Assembly (NCBI RefSeq): GCF_000202835.1
Contig: NC_015186.1
Location: forward strand, 2,791,001-2,855,000
Length of the DNA stretch: 64,000 nucleotides
Direction: 5' to 3'
Source of the DNA: Acidiphilium multivorum AIU301
GTDB taxonomy: Bacteria > Pseudomonadota > Alphaproteobacteria > Acetobacterales > Acetobacteraceae
The number at the start of each line of letters is the position of its first letter. The first letter of the stretch is position 1. The notes under the pieces were generated by a model. That model was not told where the DNA came from. It worked only from the letters and a program-made list of their open reading frames with translations, and ran no database searches. This document shows, in pieces, positions 50,941 to 59,964 of the stretch. A program made the translations under genes and the position numbers.

Positions 50941-52542
50941 GTGCTCTGCAAGCCACCCCAGCTGTTCGGCATCTCGGCGACCTCGATGGCAACCGTGCGG
51001 TCGAATACACGCTTCGCGATGCGCCGCCTCGGCCGGCTGGAGCCGCGAGCGCCCCTCGATGCCGACTGGAGATCACTTCGCGACGGCCTCCCGTCCCGGG
51101 CGGCAATCACCCTCACCCGCTTCATCGAGTTCCACAGCCGCGAGGGCATTCCGCCGTCCACGGTCTCGGATGCGAGCTTCGAGCGCTGCCAGGCCTGGAT
51201 CCGTGCCGCGACCCTCTGCCGCAGCCCGTCCCGGCTGTTCGCCCAGATGCGCTATCAATGGAACAAGGCCGCACGTGAACAGCCCAATCTCGGGCTGCCG
51301 ATCCTCGGCGCCGCACGCCAGCGGGTCCGGTGCACCGTCCCGCTCGAGACCATGCATCCCGACCTGCAGGCCGATATCGAGCGCATGCGGCGCCACCTCG
51401 GCTGTTCCGATCTCAATGATCTCGATGCCGATCACCTCCGCGGCGATCATGACGACGGTCTGGCCGGTCGGGCATCACCATCCCCGGCGCCACGGCGGGC
51501 GCTGCGCGCCATCACCATCGAGGAGCGCATGCGCCATGCCCGCCAGGCCGTCTGGGCGCTGGTGCAGACCGGCGTGCCGCTCGAGGAGATCCGCGGTATC
51601 CGCGACCTCGTCGTGCCGGTCGAGCGGGCCCGCCAAGCCATCCGCTTCATGCGCGACCGCGCCGGCAAGCAACGCTCGGCCCCGGCCGGCCATGTCGCCG
51701 AGATCCTCCGGCAGATCGCCAAATTCCATGTCGGCCTGCCCAAGGCAGAGGTCGAGCGCATCGCCGGATGGAAGAAGGCGGTGACGCCCGAATACAGCGA
51801 GATGACCGAGAAGAACCGGCGACGCCTCGAGCCGCTGCTGACGCCGGAGGCCGAGCAGAAAATTCTCGCACTGCCAGCAGTGCTGATGGAGGAGGCGGAG
51901 GCTTTGCTGCCCAGTTCCGGCGTGCTCGCGGTCAGTGCGGCCAAGCGCGCGCTGGTGCTGCATCTGGGTCTGTTCTACGCGTTCCGGGTCAGCAACCTGC
52001 TCGGCCTGCGCCGGGATCGCCACTTCATCGGGCCGGGCCATGGCAGCAGCGCGATCACCCGCTTCCTGATCCCGGCCGGGGAAGTGAAGAACCGCGTGAC
52101 CATCGATCGCCCGGTTCTGCCCCTGACCAGCGACATGATCATCGCGTGGGAGCAAAAATTCCGCCCGCTGATCGCCGCAGCCGACAATCCCTACCTCTTC
52201 GCCGGCGTGAAGGGGCGGCCGATGACGCGGCAGGCGATGGGCAGTACGCTCGCGAGGATCGTCGCCGAGCGGGTGGGCTGCGAGATCAATTCCCATCTAG
52301 TCCGCCATCGCGCCGCGGTCGCCCATCTGAAGAGATATCCGGGGGATTTCGAGGTCATCCGCGTCCTGCTCGGCCACAAGACCGATCGGACGGCACGCAA
52401 ATCCTATACCGGCCCCGAGAAGGACAGTGCGTTCGACCGCTTCGACCAGACCGTGCTCGAGCAGATGAGGACGCTCCGCCCGCGGAAATCCGGGCCCGAC
52501 CGCAGGACGGATCGCCGCAGAGCGATGGGAGGGAGAGCGTGA
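50941..52542 (+). CDS. Tyrosine recombinase, first of a tandem pair
   Basis: 533 aa from a GTG at 50941. Catalytic-type residues: Arg in LHLGLFYAFRVSNLLGLRRD, HxxR in INSHLVRHRAAVAHLKRY, His/Tyr in VLLGHKTDRTARKSYTGPE. In-frame coding with natural composition (AIALVASWSDLANERRRSII, SSLRALTRIAGTDPAQLRLC) continues upstream to a TAA at 50749 without ATG, GTG or TTG. So the true N-terminus may be lost, or a rare start used. The C-terminal TGA overlaps the ATG of the second recombinase. Long N-terminal region of unknown fold. Confidence 0.85.
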   Translation: MLCKPPQLFGISATSMATVRSNTRFAMRRLGRLEPRAPLDADWRSLRDGLPSRAAITLTRFIEFHSREGIPPSTVSDASFERCQAWIRAATLCRSPSRLFAQMRYQWNKAAREQPNLGLPILGAARQRVRCTVPLETMHPDLQADIERMRRHLGCSDLNDLDADHLRGDHDDGLAGRASPSPAPRRALRAITIEERMRHARQAVWALVQTGVPLEEIRGIRDLVVPVERARQAIRFMRDRAGKQRSAPAGHVAEILRQIAKFHVGLPKAEVERIAGWKKAVTPEYSEMTEKNRRRLEPLLTPEAEQKILALPAVLMEEAEALLPSSGVLAVSAAKRALVLHLGLFYAFRVSNLLGLRRDRHFIGPGHGSSAITRFLIPAGEVKNRVTIDRPVLPLTSDMIIAWEQKFRPLIAAADNPYLFAGVKGRPMTRQAMGSTLARIVAERVGCEINSHLVRHRAAVAHLKRYPGDFEVIRVLLGHKTDRTARKSYTGPEKDSAFDRFDQTVLEQMRTLRPRKSGPDRRTDRRRAMGGRA

Positions 52543-53666
52543 TGCGTGACCTTGGGGAACAGAAGCCGGCGTCGCGGGACGACGCCCGGCTTGCGCGGCG
52601 GCTTGCGCGCTATCTCGCCACCTGGCCGGCGATCGACCGGCAGCGATGGGAGCAGAACTGTGCGCCCGCCGATCCGCTCGACGATCCCGGATATGGCAGC
52701 ACACTGCGCCTCGCCAGCCGGCTCAAGATCGCCAGGGGCTATACCTACTGGCTGCGGTTCCTCGACGAGGCCGGATGGCTCGACCCTGCAGCGCCACCCG
52801 GGGCCCGGATCTCCCATCCCCGCAGCGCCGCCTGGTTCCGTGCCCTGATGGCGCGCGGCAATGCGCCCTTCACCATCGCCGGCCGCTTCGCCGAACTGAA
52901 CCTGGCGATCCGGGTTCTGGCACCCGAGGCCGACCGGACCTGCATCCTCCAGCCCAACGGCGCCTCGGTCCGTCAGCGCCTGTTCATGGACAAGCGTGAA
53001 CTCCTCATCCCCGATACCCGCATCCTCTATGCCGAGGGGCTGCGCCTGATGGGGACGGCGGAGCAGTGCCGGACGCGGCGCAAGGCGCTGCTCCAGTTCC
53101 GCGACGGGCTGATCTTCGCGGTGCTGAGCGCCCGCGCCCGCCGCCTCCGCACCACGGCACAGACCATGGCAACGGACAATCTCCACAAAGTCGACGGCCG
53201 TTACCGGATCGATTACCGACCCGACCAGATCAAGACCGCACGGCGTGACAACGTTCTGCTCCCCGCTCGCCTGACGCCATTCATCGACCGCTATCTCGGC
53301 GAGATCCGCCCCGCCCTGCTGCGTGGCACGGATCATGGCGCGCTCTGGGTCGGCACGCTGGGCAAACCGCTCGCTGAGCCGGGGATCGAGAAGCTCGTCC
53401 GGGTTCGGTCCAAAGCCCTGCTCGGCGTCGCGATCGGGCCGCACCGGTTCCGCCACGCGCTCGGCACCACAGCACCCCTGGTCAATCGCACCGAGCCCGG
53501 CCTCGCCCGCGCCGTGCTCGACATCAGCGACGCGGTCGTGGCCGGGCACTACAACCGGGCCAATGCCATCATCGCCACCGAATTCTTCCAAGCCGAGATG
53601 CTCGCCGCGACCCAGGCGGCGAACGACCACGCGCGGCTGGAGAAGATCAGGCGGCGGAGGGAATGA
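52542..53666 (+). CDS. Tyrosine recombinase, second of a tandem pair
   Basis: 374 aa. Arg in FRDGLIFAVLSARARRLRTT, HxxR in IGPHRFRHALGTTAP and a terminal Tyr in VVAGHYNRANAIIATEF. ATG 52542 with GGGAGGGAG upstream, overlapping the stop of the first gene (TGATG). Overlap and similar size suggest the two act together, as in known multi-recombinase mobile modules. Confidence 0.88.
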   Translation: MRDLGEQKPASRDDARLARRLARYLATWPAIDRQRWEQNCAPADPLDDPGYGSTLRLASRLKIARGYTYWLRFLDEAGWLDPAAPPGARISHPRSAAWFRALMARGNAPFTIAGRFAELNLAIRVLAPEADRTCILQPNGASVRQRLFMDKRELLIPDTRILYAEGLRLMGTAEQCRTRRKALLQFRDGLIFAVLSARARRLRTTAQTMATDNLHKVDGRYRIDYRPDQIKTARRDNVLLPARLTPFIDRYLGEIRPALLRGTDHGALWVGTLGKPLAEPGIEKLVRVRSKALLGVAIGPHRFRHALGTTAPLVNRTEPGLARAVLDISDAVVAGHYNRANAIIATEFFQAEMLAATQAANDHARLEKIRRRRE

Positions 53667-53866
53667 ATTGCTCGACATTTAGAGCAAATATCGCACGAAT
53701 ATTTCTATAACACATTGAAATACTTGTTTATATTCCCACATCTGGTGAGCAGACAGTCATCCTGGCGTCGCCGGGGAGAAACCACCTAAACGCTCCTCCG
53801 GCCCTGTCTGCGCCGGGATCCGATCCCAGCCACGCCATTCCCCAACCATATCATCAGGAGACCACC
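53667..53866 (+). promoter_or_regulatory. AT-rich gap with likely promoter before the IS-disrupted gene
   Basis: 53680-53750 is clearly more AT-rich than its surroundings and includes TATAAC and TATATT -10-like hexamers. No gene fits. An AGGAG site follows at 53857-53861 before the ATG at 53867. Confidence 0.4.
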
Positions 53867-53949
53867 ATGACCGATCCGGTCACACCGGGCACGGCACTCG
53901 TTGCCATGCCCGCCGATCCCGTGCGCCTGAACGCCGTCCGCGATCAGCT

Positions 53950-55253
53950 GGACACCCGTATTTACCCTTGCGGATTTAGCGGTTGGTTGGATCTGAATCT
54001 GGATACGGCGCTCTTGGCCGTTTGAAGGGCCTTATTTGACCGTCTGCGTGGGTCGCGGAGGCCGCGATCGGTGCCGCAATCCCGAGGTCTGGACGGATTC
54101 ATCCCATGGCTTGGGCGCGTTCATGGAAGATGAGCCGGTCGAAATTGTAGGCGATATTGGCCAGGATGAGTTTCGCCTCGGCCCGCGCGATGCCGATGGT
54201 GCGGATGAACAGGCCGAACCTGTTCTTCTGGTGGGCGAAGACGTGTTCGACATGGGCACGGATCGACGATTTCGCGGCATTGGCCCGCGCGATATTGTGC
54301 GGCATCGGCTTGCCCGCCGGCTTGCGTCTGTGGATGCGGCTGACCAGCATCCTTGAAGCCAGCCATTTCTCATTCTTCTGCGAACGATAGGCACTGTCGG
54401 CCCAAACCTCCGAGGAAGTGTTGTCCGTCGTCACCAACCGCGGCAGCACCCGGCCATCCGCATGGGATGCGGATGTCACCGCACTCTCCCGGATGAAGCC
54501 GAAGCGTCGGTCGATCGCGATGTGGGATTTGTAGCCGAACACCGGCAGCGCAATCTGGGGCAGTGGCGTGCCGTCCGGCCGATACCGGATCTTGCCGCCG
54601 ATCTTGAGCGTCCACCGCGCGTCCGTGTCTTTTTGCGCTGCCTTGTGGGGCTCGTCCGGCCAGATCTCACGCGCTGTCTTGCCGGCCTTGATCGCCTCCT
54701 TCTCTACGTCCGTGTTCCGCTGCTTCGGCGCCGGCACCAGCGACGCATCGACGATCTGGCCCGACATCGGGATGTAGCCCTTCTTCTGCAACTGCCAGTC
54801 GAACGCCTTCATCACCCGCTTCAGCGTGCCGGTCTCGGTCAGTTTGTTACGGAACAGCCGGATCGTGTTCTCATCCGGCGTCGGCCCGCCAAGATCAAAG
54901 CGCAGGAAGCGCATCCAGGACAGGCGGTCCCGGATCATGAACTCCATCCTGGCATCGCTCAGATTGTGCTGGGCCTGAAGGATCAGCGCCTTGAACATCG
55001 AAACAGGGTCGAAGGGCGGGCGGCCACCCCTGGCTCCGTCCCCGTAGCCCAGCCCGTCAATCAGCCAGCCACGGAAATGCTCGAAATCGACCGTCGCTTC
55101 CAGAACCTCCAGCGGGTCCCCGGTCTTGCTCAGACGCTCAAGATGCTCCGAAAGCCCGAACAGCGACCACGCCTCCATCCACACGCCTCCAATTCACGAC
55201 CGCCTCAGTGAATCACGAATTCAACAACACTCACAGGGTTAATGCGGGTGTCC
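53950..55253 (-). mobile_element. Complete IS5-family insertion sequence, 1304 bp
   Basis: Terminal inverted repeats GGACACCCGTATTTACCCT (left, 53950-53968) and GGACACCCGCATTAACCCT (right, minus strand, 55253-55235), 17 of 19 identical. One intact transposase on the minus strand. The perfect target duplication and intact gene point to a recent insertion. Confidence 0.9.
54099..55184 (-). CDS. IS5-family transposase
   Basis: 361 aa from a GTG (ATG at 55178 also possible). DUF772-like N-terminus FRGWLIDGLGYGDGARGGRPPF, then the DDE core: GQIVDASLVPAPKQRNT (first Asp), TTDNTSSEVWADSAYRSQKN (second Asp) and RAHVEHVFAHQKNRFGLFIR (Glu). Intact. Confidence 0.94.
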   Translation of the reverse strand: MWMEAWSLFGLSEHLERLSKTGDPLEVLEATVDFEHFRGWLIDGLGYGDGARGGRPPFDPVSMFKALILQAQHNLSDARMEFMIRDRLSWMRFLRFDLGGPTPDENTIRLFRNKLTETGTLKRVMKAFDWQLQKKGYIPMSGQIVDASLVPAPKQRNTDVEKEAIKAGKTAREIWPDEPHKAAQKDTDARWTLKIGGKIRYRPDGTPLPQIALPVFGYKSHIAIDRRFGFIRESAVTSASHADGRVLPRLVTTDNTSSEVWADSAYRSQKNEKWLASRMLVSRIHRRKPAGKPMPHNIARANAAKSSIRAHVEHVFAHQKNRFGLFIRTIGIARAEAKLILANIAYNFDRLIFHERAQAMG

Positions 55254-55502
55254 AGCTCAGCACGGATCTCGATACACTCGAGTTCGCGATGCACACGCTC
55301 GACGTCGTCGCCGCCATGCTCGGCGGCGACGGCGAGGACCCCGCCGATGCCATGGACACCGCAACCGCCGCCCGCATCCGCCGCGACAACATGAGCGCCA
55401 TCCGCCATGCCTGCCGCCTCGTGGAAAACCGCGGCAACCGCGCCATCGCCAGCGGCAGGAACCTCCTCGCCCTCACCGATCCGAACTCATCCACATGACA
55501 AC

Positions 55503-55533
55503 GCCCCCTCGTCCCAACTCAGGACGAGGGGGC
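55503..55533 (+). terminator. Strong terminator after the split gene
   Basis: Twelve perfect pairs: GCCCCCTCGTCC (55503-55514) with GGACGAGGGGGC (55522-55533), loop of seven, followed by TTTGTC. Confidence 0.75.
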
Positions 55534-55657
55534 TTTGTCGTTCTGCGAACATCACAAACGCGCTACGGACGCTCAGCGCCCATGTTGGTCATTCGCGGGG
55601 CTGGGTCCTATCCCCGAAAGCAGTCGTTCCGCCAAAAGCAGGAGGTAAGTATCTCTA

Positions 55658-55705
55658 ATTTTGTCGTGTGTTAGGCGGGTTCTGCGGCAAAACACGCGAC
55701 AAATG
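55658..55705. repeat. 44-bp inverted repeat TTTGTCG-type
   Basis: TTTGTCGTGTGTT (55660-55672) and AACACGCGACAAA (55691-55703) are inverted with one mismatch and an 18-nt centre. The core GTCGC resembles the arms of the 28-bp sites downstream but the spacing differs. Confidence 0.45.
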
Positions 55706-55745
55706 AATTCGAGGAAAAACAATGTGTTGTGGCTCGCCGACAGCC

Positions 55746-55773
55746 TGTCGCGAGTTTTACAAGTTATGCGACA
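55746..55773. repeat. 28-bp dif-like site A
   Basis: Arms TGTCGCGAGTT and GTTATGCGACA separated by a 6-bp centre (TTACAA). Shares the right arm exactly with site B. An IS5-type transposase fragment is cut off exactly here. Confidence 0.6.
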
Positions 55774-55775
55774 TG

Positions 55776-55887
55776 GGCTCGGCGCGGGCAAGAACGGCGA
55801 GAGGAGTAACCACTCCGCGTCAGTCACGTCACTTCCACAGCGCAGCCCAGTGCGGCTATGCTGCGCACGGGTGGTTGGCGTCCACAT
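55776..55887 (-). pseudogene. IS1031-like transposase N-terminal fragment
   Basis: Minus strand reads MWTPTTRAQHSRTGLRCGSD then VTDAEWLLLSPFLPAPSP, the start of IS5/IS1031-type transposases, and ends at the border of site A. The frame continues by chance through the site. Confidence 0.65.
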
Positions 55888-55988
55888 GGTGTCTCCGGCA
55901 AGGCTTCGAACACCTGCCCGAAATCACATCCGGCCCAACCATCCAACCGCTCATCAAAGCCGTTCCACTTCCATTCCGAAATGGCCTC

Positions 55989-56720
55989 TTATGTTTTCGT
56001 TACGTTTGTATTCACCAGATCACGAACCAGCGTGAAATCTGGTGCTTCTGGTCCCAGCCCAGGATTTGGCGCTCCCAAGGGAGGCTTTTGGGCTACGTAA
56101 GGACGCCAGGCTGAAAATAGAGAAAGTTGCAAAAAATGTGATTGTTTCCAATATTCATGTGGGTTTGGTGGCTGTGGGAGTATATTTTCTAGTCGTTTGG
56201 CATGCATCAAAGCCAACTTCAGAGGGTGAATACCTTTTGGAACGGTCAGCGGAGGAATAATTTGACCGGATCGGATCCCCTTGGCGGTGTCTTCCAAATC
56301 CGCGACGAACTTTATTTCATCCGGTGTCAGCGGATCTCCAAATAGATGAATATCCGCCACCAGATCGTCGATCTGCGCCGCGACAACCGGGAAATGCCGA
56401 GGCTTGAGCAAGCCAGGGCCTTGCAAGATACGCTTTAACTCCCCCAAGGCTTTGGCGATTTCCTTGGAGTCATCCACCTCGCAGGAACCAACGACGTAGC
56501 AAAGCGTGCCGATCCAGCTCTTATGCACGGGAACAGGCAAGCGCTGCGCGTCGATCTCCTGCTTGAGCCAGCGGAGCTGATAGACCACGCGGCCATGCGC
56601 GGTTTCGTTCGAGGCGGGGTAGTCCTTGAAGGCGTCGAGCAGGAACGCGATGCGCTCCATGGCATCTTCATATTCTTCTTCAATGCCAGGGCCGATGATC
56701 TCAGGCGTAATGGGGATCAT
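55989..56720 (-). CDS. Hypothetical protein, probable immunity partner of the toxin
   Basis: 243 aa, acidic, no signal or membrane segment. Contains EEEYEDAMERIAFLLDAF and LKRILQGPGLLKPRHFPVVA. It lies 12 nt after the toxin gene and in the same orientation, where immunity genes normally stand. No family recognised; the function is inferred from position. DNA is more AT-rich than the window average. Confidence 0.5.
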   Translation of the reverse strand: MIPITPEIIGPGIEEEYEDAMERIAFLLDAFKDYPASNETAHGRVVYQLRWLKQEIDAQRLPVPVHKSWIGTLCYVVGSCEVDDSKEIAKALGELKRILQGPGLLKPRHFPVVAAQIDDLVADIHLFGDPLTPDEIKFVADLEDTAKGIRSGQIIPPLTVPKGIHPLKLALMHAKRLENILPQPPNPHEYWKQSHFLQLSLFSAWRPYVAQKPPLGAPNPGLGPEAPDFTLVRDLVNTNVTKT

Positions 56721-56732
56721 GGAAATGTTCCT

Positions 56733-58265
56733 CTATTTACCAAAGCTGACCGCTGAAGGCGGCAATGAAACCTGAGAGCCGCCACCGGTCATGAGCAGCT
56801 TTCCTTCATCCACGCCACCCGCCCCATTATCAAGATTGAACAATTCCGAAGCGGAATTGATCTGTGACGTGACGCCTGTTGTTGGTGCCGTGACCTGCCC
56901 TTGGAATATTGTTTGGGCCATATTGTAACATGGTAAAGCTAGATATTGCTTGACCCCGGCGGCGTTCGTCACGTTCAGATTCTCATCGACATATCCCTGA
57001 TTGATCAACTGATTCATGCCATTCTGGTCCAGAATATAGGGGCTGGGTGTATCAGGGTTGTAGCCAAGATTCTGAATTTTGTAGATATTATCGCCCGCGG
57101 AGTAATCGTTGGTGCCAAATTTGGAGCCGCTATTCAGAATTTGGTCGATCTTGTCGTCGTCCCACGCTGGATTTCCACTTGAGTCGAGTTGGCTCTGTAA
57201 CTGATTGATGGCAGTACGCTGGTCAGCCGCAGGCGCGGTTGAATCATAAACGCTATCCGGTGTGAATTGATCGGCGCGCCGGGGATATGTAACGCCATCA
57301 TTCCCGTTGTTGTAGCGTTGCATGATATCGTCGGTCGAGCCGCGCGCCGGATACGCAGCCAGAACCTGATGGCGTGGGGATTTGGGAGGTAGGGGTTCAT
57401 CCTCTGCCTCTGGCGCCTTGGGTTTCACCTCATGCACGCGCCTGACGATTTCGCGGAGCAGGACGAGCAGGCCCAGCGAGACCAGCGCCGCCGCGGCCAG
57501 TTTGGCGGCGAGTTTGATCTCCTCACCCGTCGTGGCGTGGCCGGCCTTGATCACCGCCTCGACGAAATCTTTTCCGGCAATCAACCCCGCCCAACCGAAC
57601 TGCCACCAGGCCAGCCCGGCGATCATGCCGTCCACGATCGCATCCGCCCCTGGCAGCGCCTGCACGACCGCGATCCCGCCGAAGAACAGCGCCATCACTG
57701 CAAAGTTCTGCGGTGTCAGGAACGCCCTGAATTCCGCCCGGCTGGCCTCTCCAAGACATTCCGGGATCGCCTCGAACATGGCGACCACCTTCTGCCCGCC
57801 GCTCCAGCCGGATACCGGGCCGCGGCCCGGCAGGACCCCACTGCCGGCATCGCCGCGGATCATGCTGCGATGCGGGTCTCTCGCGAAACGGAAGACCGCA
57901 AGCGCACCGTGGCGGACATCCTCCTGCAACTGCCGGATCAGGAGTGCCGGCGGAACCTCCTGACGTTCGTTGCGCCAGGCCGCGTAGAAGCGACGGATCG
58001 CCGCAAGATTGCCCGGATGACCGAAAAATGGCGTGGCGCCCTGGCGCATGGCGTCGAGCATCTGCTCGAATTCAAGCCGGCCGAGGGTATCCGACCCCTG
58101 ATACGCCTGGAACCGGTGGACTTCCCTCGTCTCCGCCGAGGTGGGCAGGATGAGATAGACTGCGTGGAGGCTTCGCAATTCCAGATGGAGTGCTTGCGGA
58201 TGGGGCATTGCCATCCACGGATGCGGTCCAGGTGATCCTGAAAGTGCATTTCCCATCCGCGCCAC
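56733..58265 (-). CDS. Putative polymorphic toxin: membrane-helix region plus variable C-terminal domain
   Basis: 510 aa from GTG 58265 (ATG 58256 possible). N-terminal soluble region (1-180), then hydrophobic helices at about 187-205, 208-232 and 252-272, a charged linker (277-297, KPKAPEAEDEPLPPKSP), and a C-terminal domain (298-510) rich in Asn, Asp, Ser and Gln, containing LPCYNMAQTIFQGQV. The C-terminal half is visibly more AT-rich than the first half. This two-part composition and a following small gene are usual for type VI/CDI effectors. Activity not recognised. Confidence 0.45.
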   Translation of the reverse strand: MARMGNALSGSPGPHPWMAMPHPQALHLELRSLHAVYLILPTSAETREVHRFQAYQGSDTLGRLEFEQMLDAMRQGATPFFGHPGNLAAIRRFYAAWRNERQEVPPALLIRQLQEDVRHGALAVFRFARDPHRSMIRGDAGSGVLPGRGPVSGWSGGQKVVAMFEAIPECLGEASRAEFRAFLTPQNFAVMALFFGGIAVVQALPGADAIVDGMIAGLAWWQFGWAGLIAGKDFVEAVIKAGHATTGEEIKLAAKLAAAALVSLGLLVLLREIVRRVHEVKPKAPEAEDEPLPPKSPRHQVLAAYPARGSTDDIMQRYNNGNDGVTYPRRADQFTPDSVYDSTAPAADQRTAINQLQSQLDSSGNPAWDDDKIDQILNSGSKFGTNDYSAGDNIYKIQNLGYNPDTPSPYILDQNGMNQLINQGYVDENLNVTNAAGVKQYLALPCYNMAQTIFQGQVTAPTTGVTSQINSASELFNLDNGAGGVDEGKLLMTGGGSQVSLPPSAVSFGK

Positions 58266-58400
58266 GATACAGCATCATTATTGGAATCAGAAAATGCGAA
58301 AATCAGGAATTTCGCACGAGCGTGGCGAACTTGGGGGGGGGTAGCAGCAGCGGGCAGCTGTAATTACAGCGGTCGGATAGGGGTTAAAGGGCTTATTGGA

Positions 58401-58841
58401 ATGGCAAACTCGGCGAGGCTGGTTCCGGAACTGGTGGTTTCGGACTTGGAGGTGAGCCTGCGTTTTTGGTGCAATCTGATCGGCTTCTCCGTAGCATTCG
58501 ACCGGCCGGAAACCGGCTTCGCATACCTGGACCTTGACGGTGCTCAGGTAATGCTTGAGCAGCGCAACACGGCAGACGACCAATGGGTGACGGGGCCGCT
58601 CGAAGCACCACTTGGTCGTGGCATCAATTTCCAGATCAAGACACCGACCCTCCGGCCGATCCTAGACCGACTGGCAAAAGCGGGATGTTCGCTATTCAAG
58701 GAGCCTGAGGAGGCGTGGTATCGAGCCAACACGGTTGAATTCGGCCAGCGACAGTTTCTGGTCATGGACCCGGATGGCTACCTGCTTCGTCTGATCGAAA
58801 ACATTGGCCAACGTGCTTTCAATGATACCACCAAAATTTAG
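58401..58841 (+). CDS. VOC/glyoxalase-fold protein (bleomycin-resistance-like)
   Basis: 146 aa, ATG 58401: LVPELVVSDLEVSLRFWCNL, FAYLDLDGAQVMLEQRN and FLVMDPDGYLLRLIENIG, the paired beta-alpha-beta-beta-beta units of the VOC family with Glu ligands. May bind or detoxify a small molecule. Inside cassette 1, between sites A and B. Confidence 0.85.
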   Translation: MANSARLVPELVVSDLEVSLRFWCNLIGFSVAFDRPETGFAYLDLDGAQVMLEQRNTADDQWVTGPLEAPLGRGINFQIKTPTLRPILDRLAKAGCSLFKEPEEAWYRANTVEFGQRQFLVMDPDGYLLRLIENIGQRAFNDTTKI

Positions 58842-58900
58842 TATCTGCTTGTCGATGCGCCTGAATGACCTGCAAGTGTCAAAGCCCGGTCGTTTCCGGC
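58842..58900. other. No gene seen
   Basis: Short gap before site B with no coding frame of note. Confidence 0.4.
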
Positions 58901-58928
58901 TGGTGCGTAATTCACAAGTTATGCGACA
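58901..58928. repeat. 28-bp dif-like site B
   Basis: Arms TGGTGCGTAAT and GTTATGCGACA with centre TCACAA. The 15 bases ACAAGTTATGCGACA are identical to site A. Upstream GGTCGTTT is shared with the surroundings of site C. Confidence 0.6.
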
Positions 58929-59076
58929 ATCGGTGACCTAGCTGGGGGAAAGCGGAACGGCTGCTTTAAACAAAGGCTTCTGAGATACCGGACAAACCAA
59001 CCACTCCCGAGTTTGGCAGATGATAGATGGGTAGGGGCCATTTCCGCGAAATGCTAGCGTATATCTTAATAATATC

Positions 59077-59837
59077 TTACGGGAACACAGCCCCTGCTGT
59101 CTTGGCCGCACCCGCAGAGTCAGGATATAGCGATACATCCCAGATGCCATGTTCCAGGCGCAGCCGATCTCGGATTGTCGCTTTGAGTGTTTTTGGAATT
59201 AGGTATCGAGCGTGCGATTCAGGTTTGTTTAATAGTTGTTCTATTCGTTCAGCGTGATCTCGGTCGAATACCGATGTAAGAGAATAAAGACCGTCTTGGG
59301 CATTTTGTCGGCCAAAACCTGTCGGATAAGTCATACACACAAAAAATCTAGACCATTGCCCGGGCAAAATGCCGCCTTCTCAAATTCGTATTTCCATTCA
59401 GCCGTGTTTGACCACTGCGATACACCCTTCTTCATGTATTCGCTTTCATCGAATCCCCAAATCTCGCCATCTTCGTCATCATCACAGCAAACCGCAAAAT
59501 ATGCAGCCACAAAGGGTGAGCGCGACCAGTCAAGCAGACGAGTCCGCGCACCATGATGGCGCAGTATAGCGAGTGCGATAAGATCATCTGTAAGAGCGAG
59601 TATTTCCCCTGGGTGTGAGAAGAACCTGGCTGAAGCACGAAAGATGTCTATGCTCCTACACTCAAGGTTGATCTTCTCAGGACGGAATTTCCCGTTCATC
59701 GCATCACGGTCAATCGATGGTATCAGACAATTGTAACATTTTGACTGGCCTCGCGAATACCACTTATCCCCGCGCCACCTTATCAGAAGCTCGAATACTT
59801 CACCCTCTGTTGCCAATGTATGAGTTTTCCAGGCCAT
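59077..59837 (-). pseudogene. FRG-domain protein, one frameshift
   Basis: First frame (59837-59331): WYSRGQSKCYNCLIPSIDRD (FRG-type RGQ motif), then LRHHGARTRLLDWSRSPFVA AYFAVCCDDDEDGEIWGF. Near 59350 the reading moves to another frame (CMTYPTGFGRQNAQDGLYSL ... SHARYLIPKTLKATIRDRLR LEHG) and ends at 59077. The two parts together give a normal FRG-domain protein, so a single frameshift has occurred. FRG proteins occur in accessory, often defence-type, regions; function not established. Confidence 0.75.
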
Positions 59838-59964
59838 CTATGCACGATGCACTCGAAATCTGGAGCTTCGCAAGCCGCGATTAGGTGGAGTTGAATGTCT
59901 GATTTCGGGATCACGCGATCTGAAGTCTGGCGGCTGCCATGGTCGTTTTCACCGGGGCCAGGGT
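59838..59964. other. No gene seen
   Basis: Gap between the FRG gene and site C; contains only out-of-frame antisense. Confidence 0.4.

Larger units (their letters stand above)
53946..55257. repeat. 4-bp target duplication AGCT flanking the IS5 element
   Basis: AGCT occurs at 53946-53949 and 55254-55257, immediately outside the IS ends. Four-base duplications are seen with IS5-family elements. Confidence 0.85.
53867..55498 (+). pseudogene. Small helical protein gene split by an IS5-family insertion
   Basis: First part 53867-53949 reads MTDPVTPGTALVAMPADPVR then LNAVRDQL; second part 55258-55498 continues STDLDTLEFAMHTLDVVAAM then GGDGEDPADAMDTATAARIR and RDNMSAIRHACRLVENRGNR, ending TDPNSST. 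Removing the IS and one AGCT copy restores an exact frame of about 110 codons. Predicted alpha-helical, acidic. No family recognised. It follows the recombinase pair by 200 nt and ends before a strong terminator. Confidence 0.85.
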
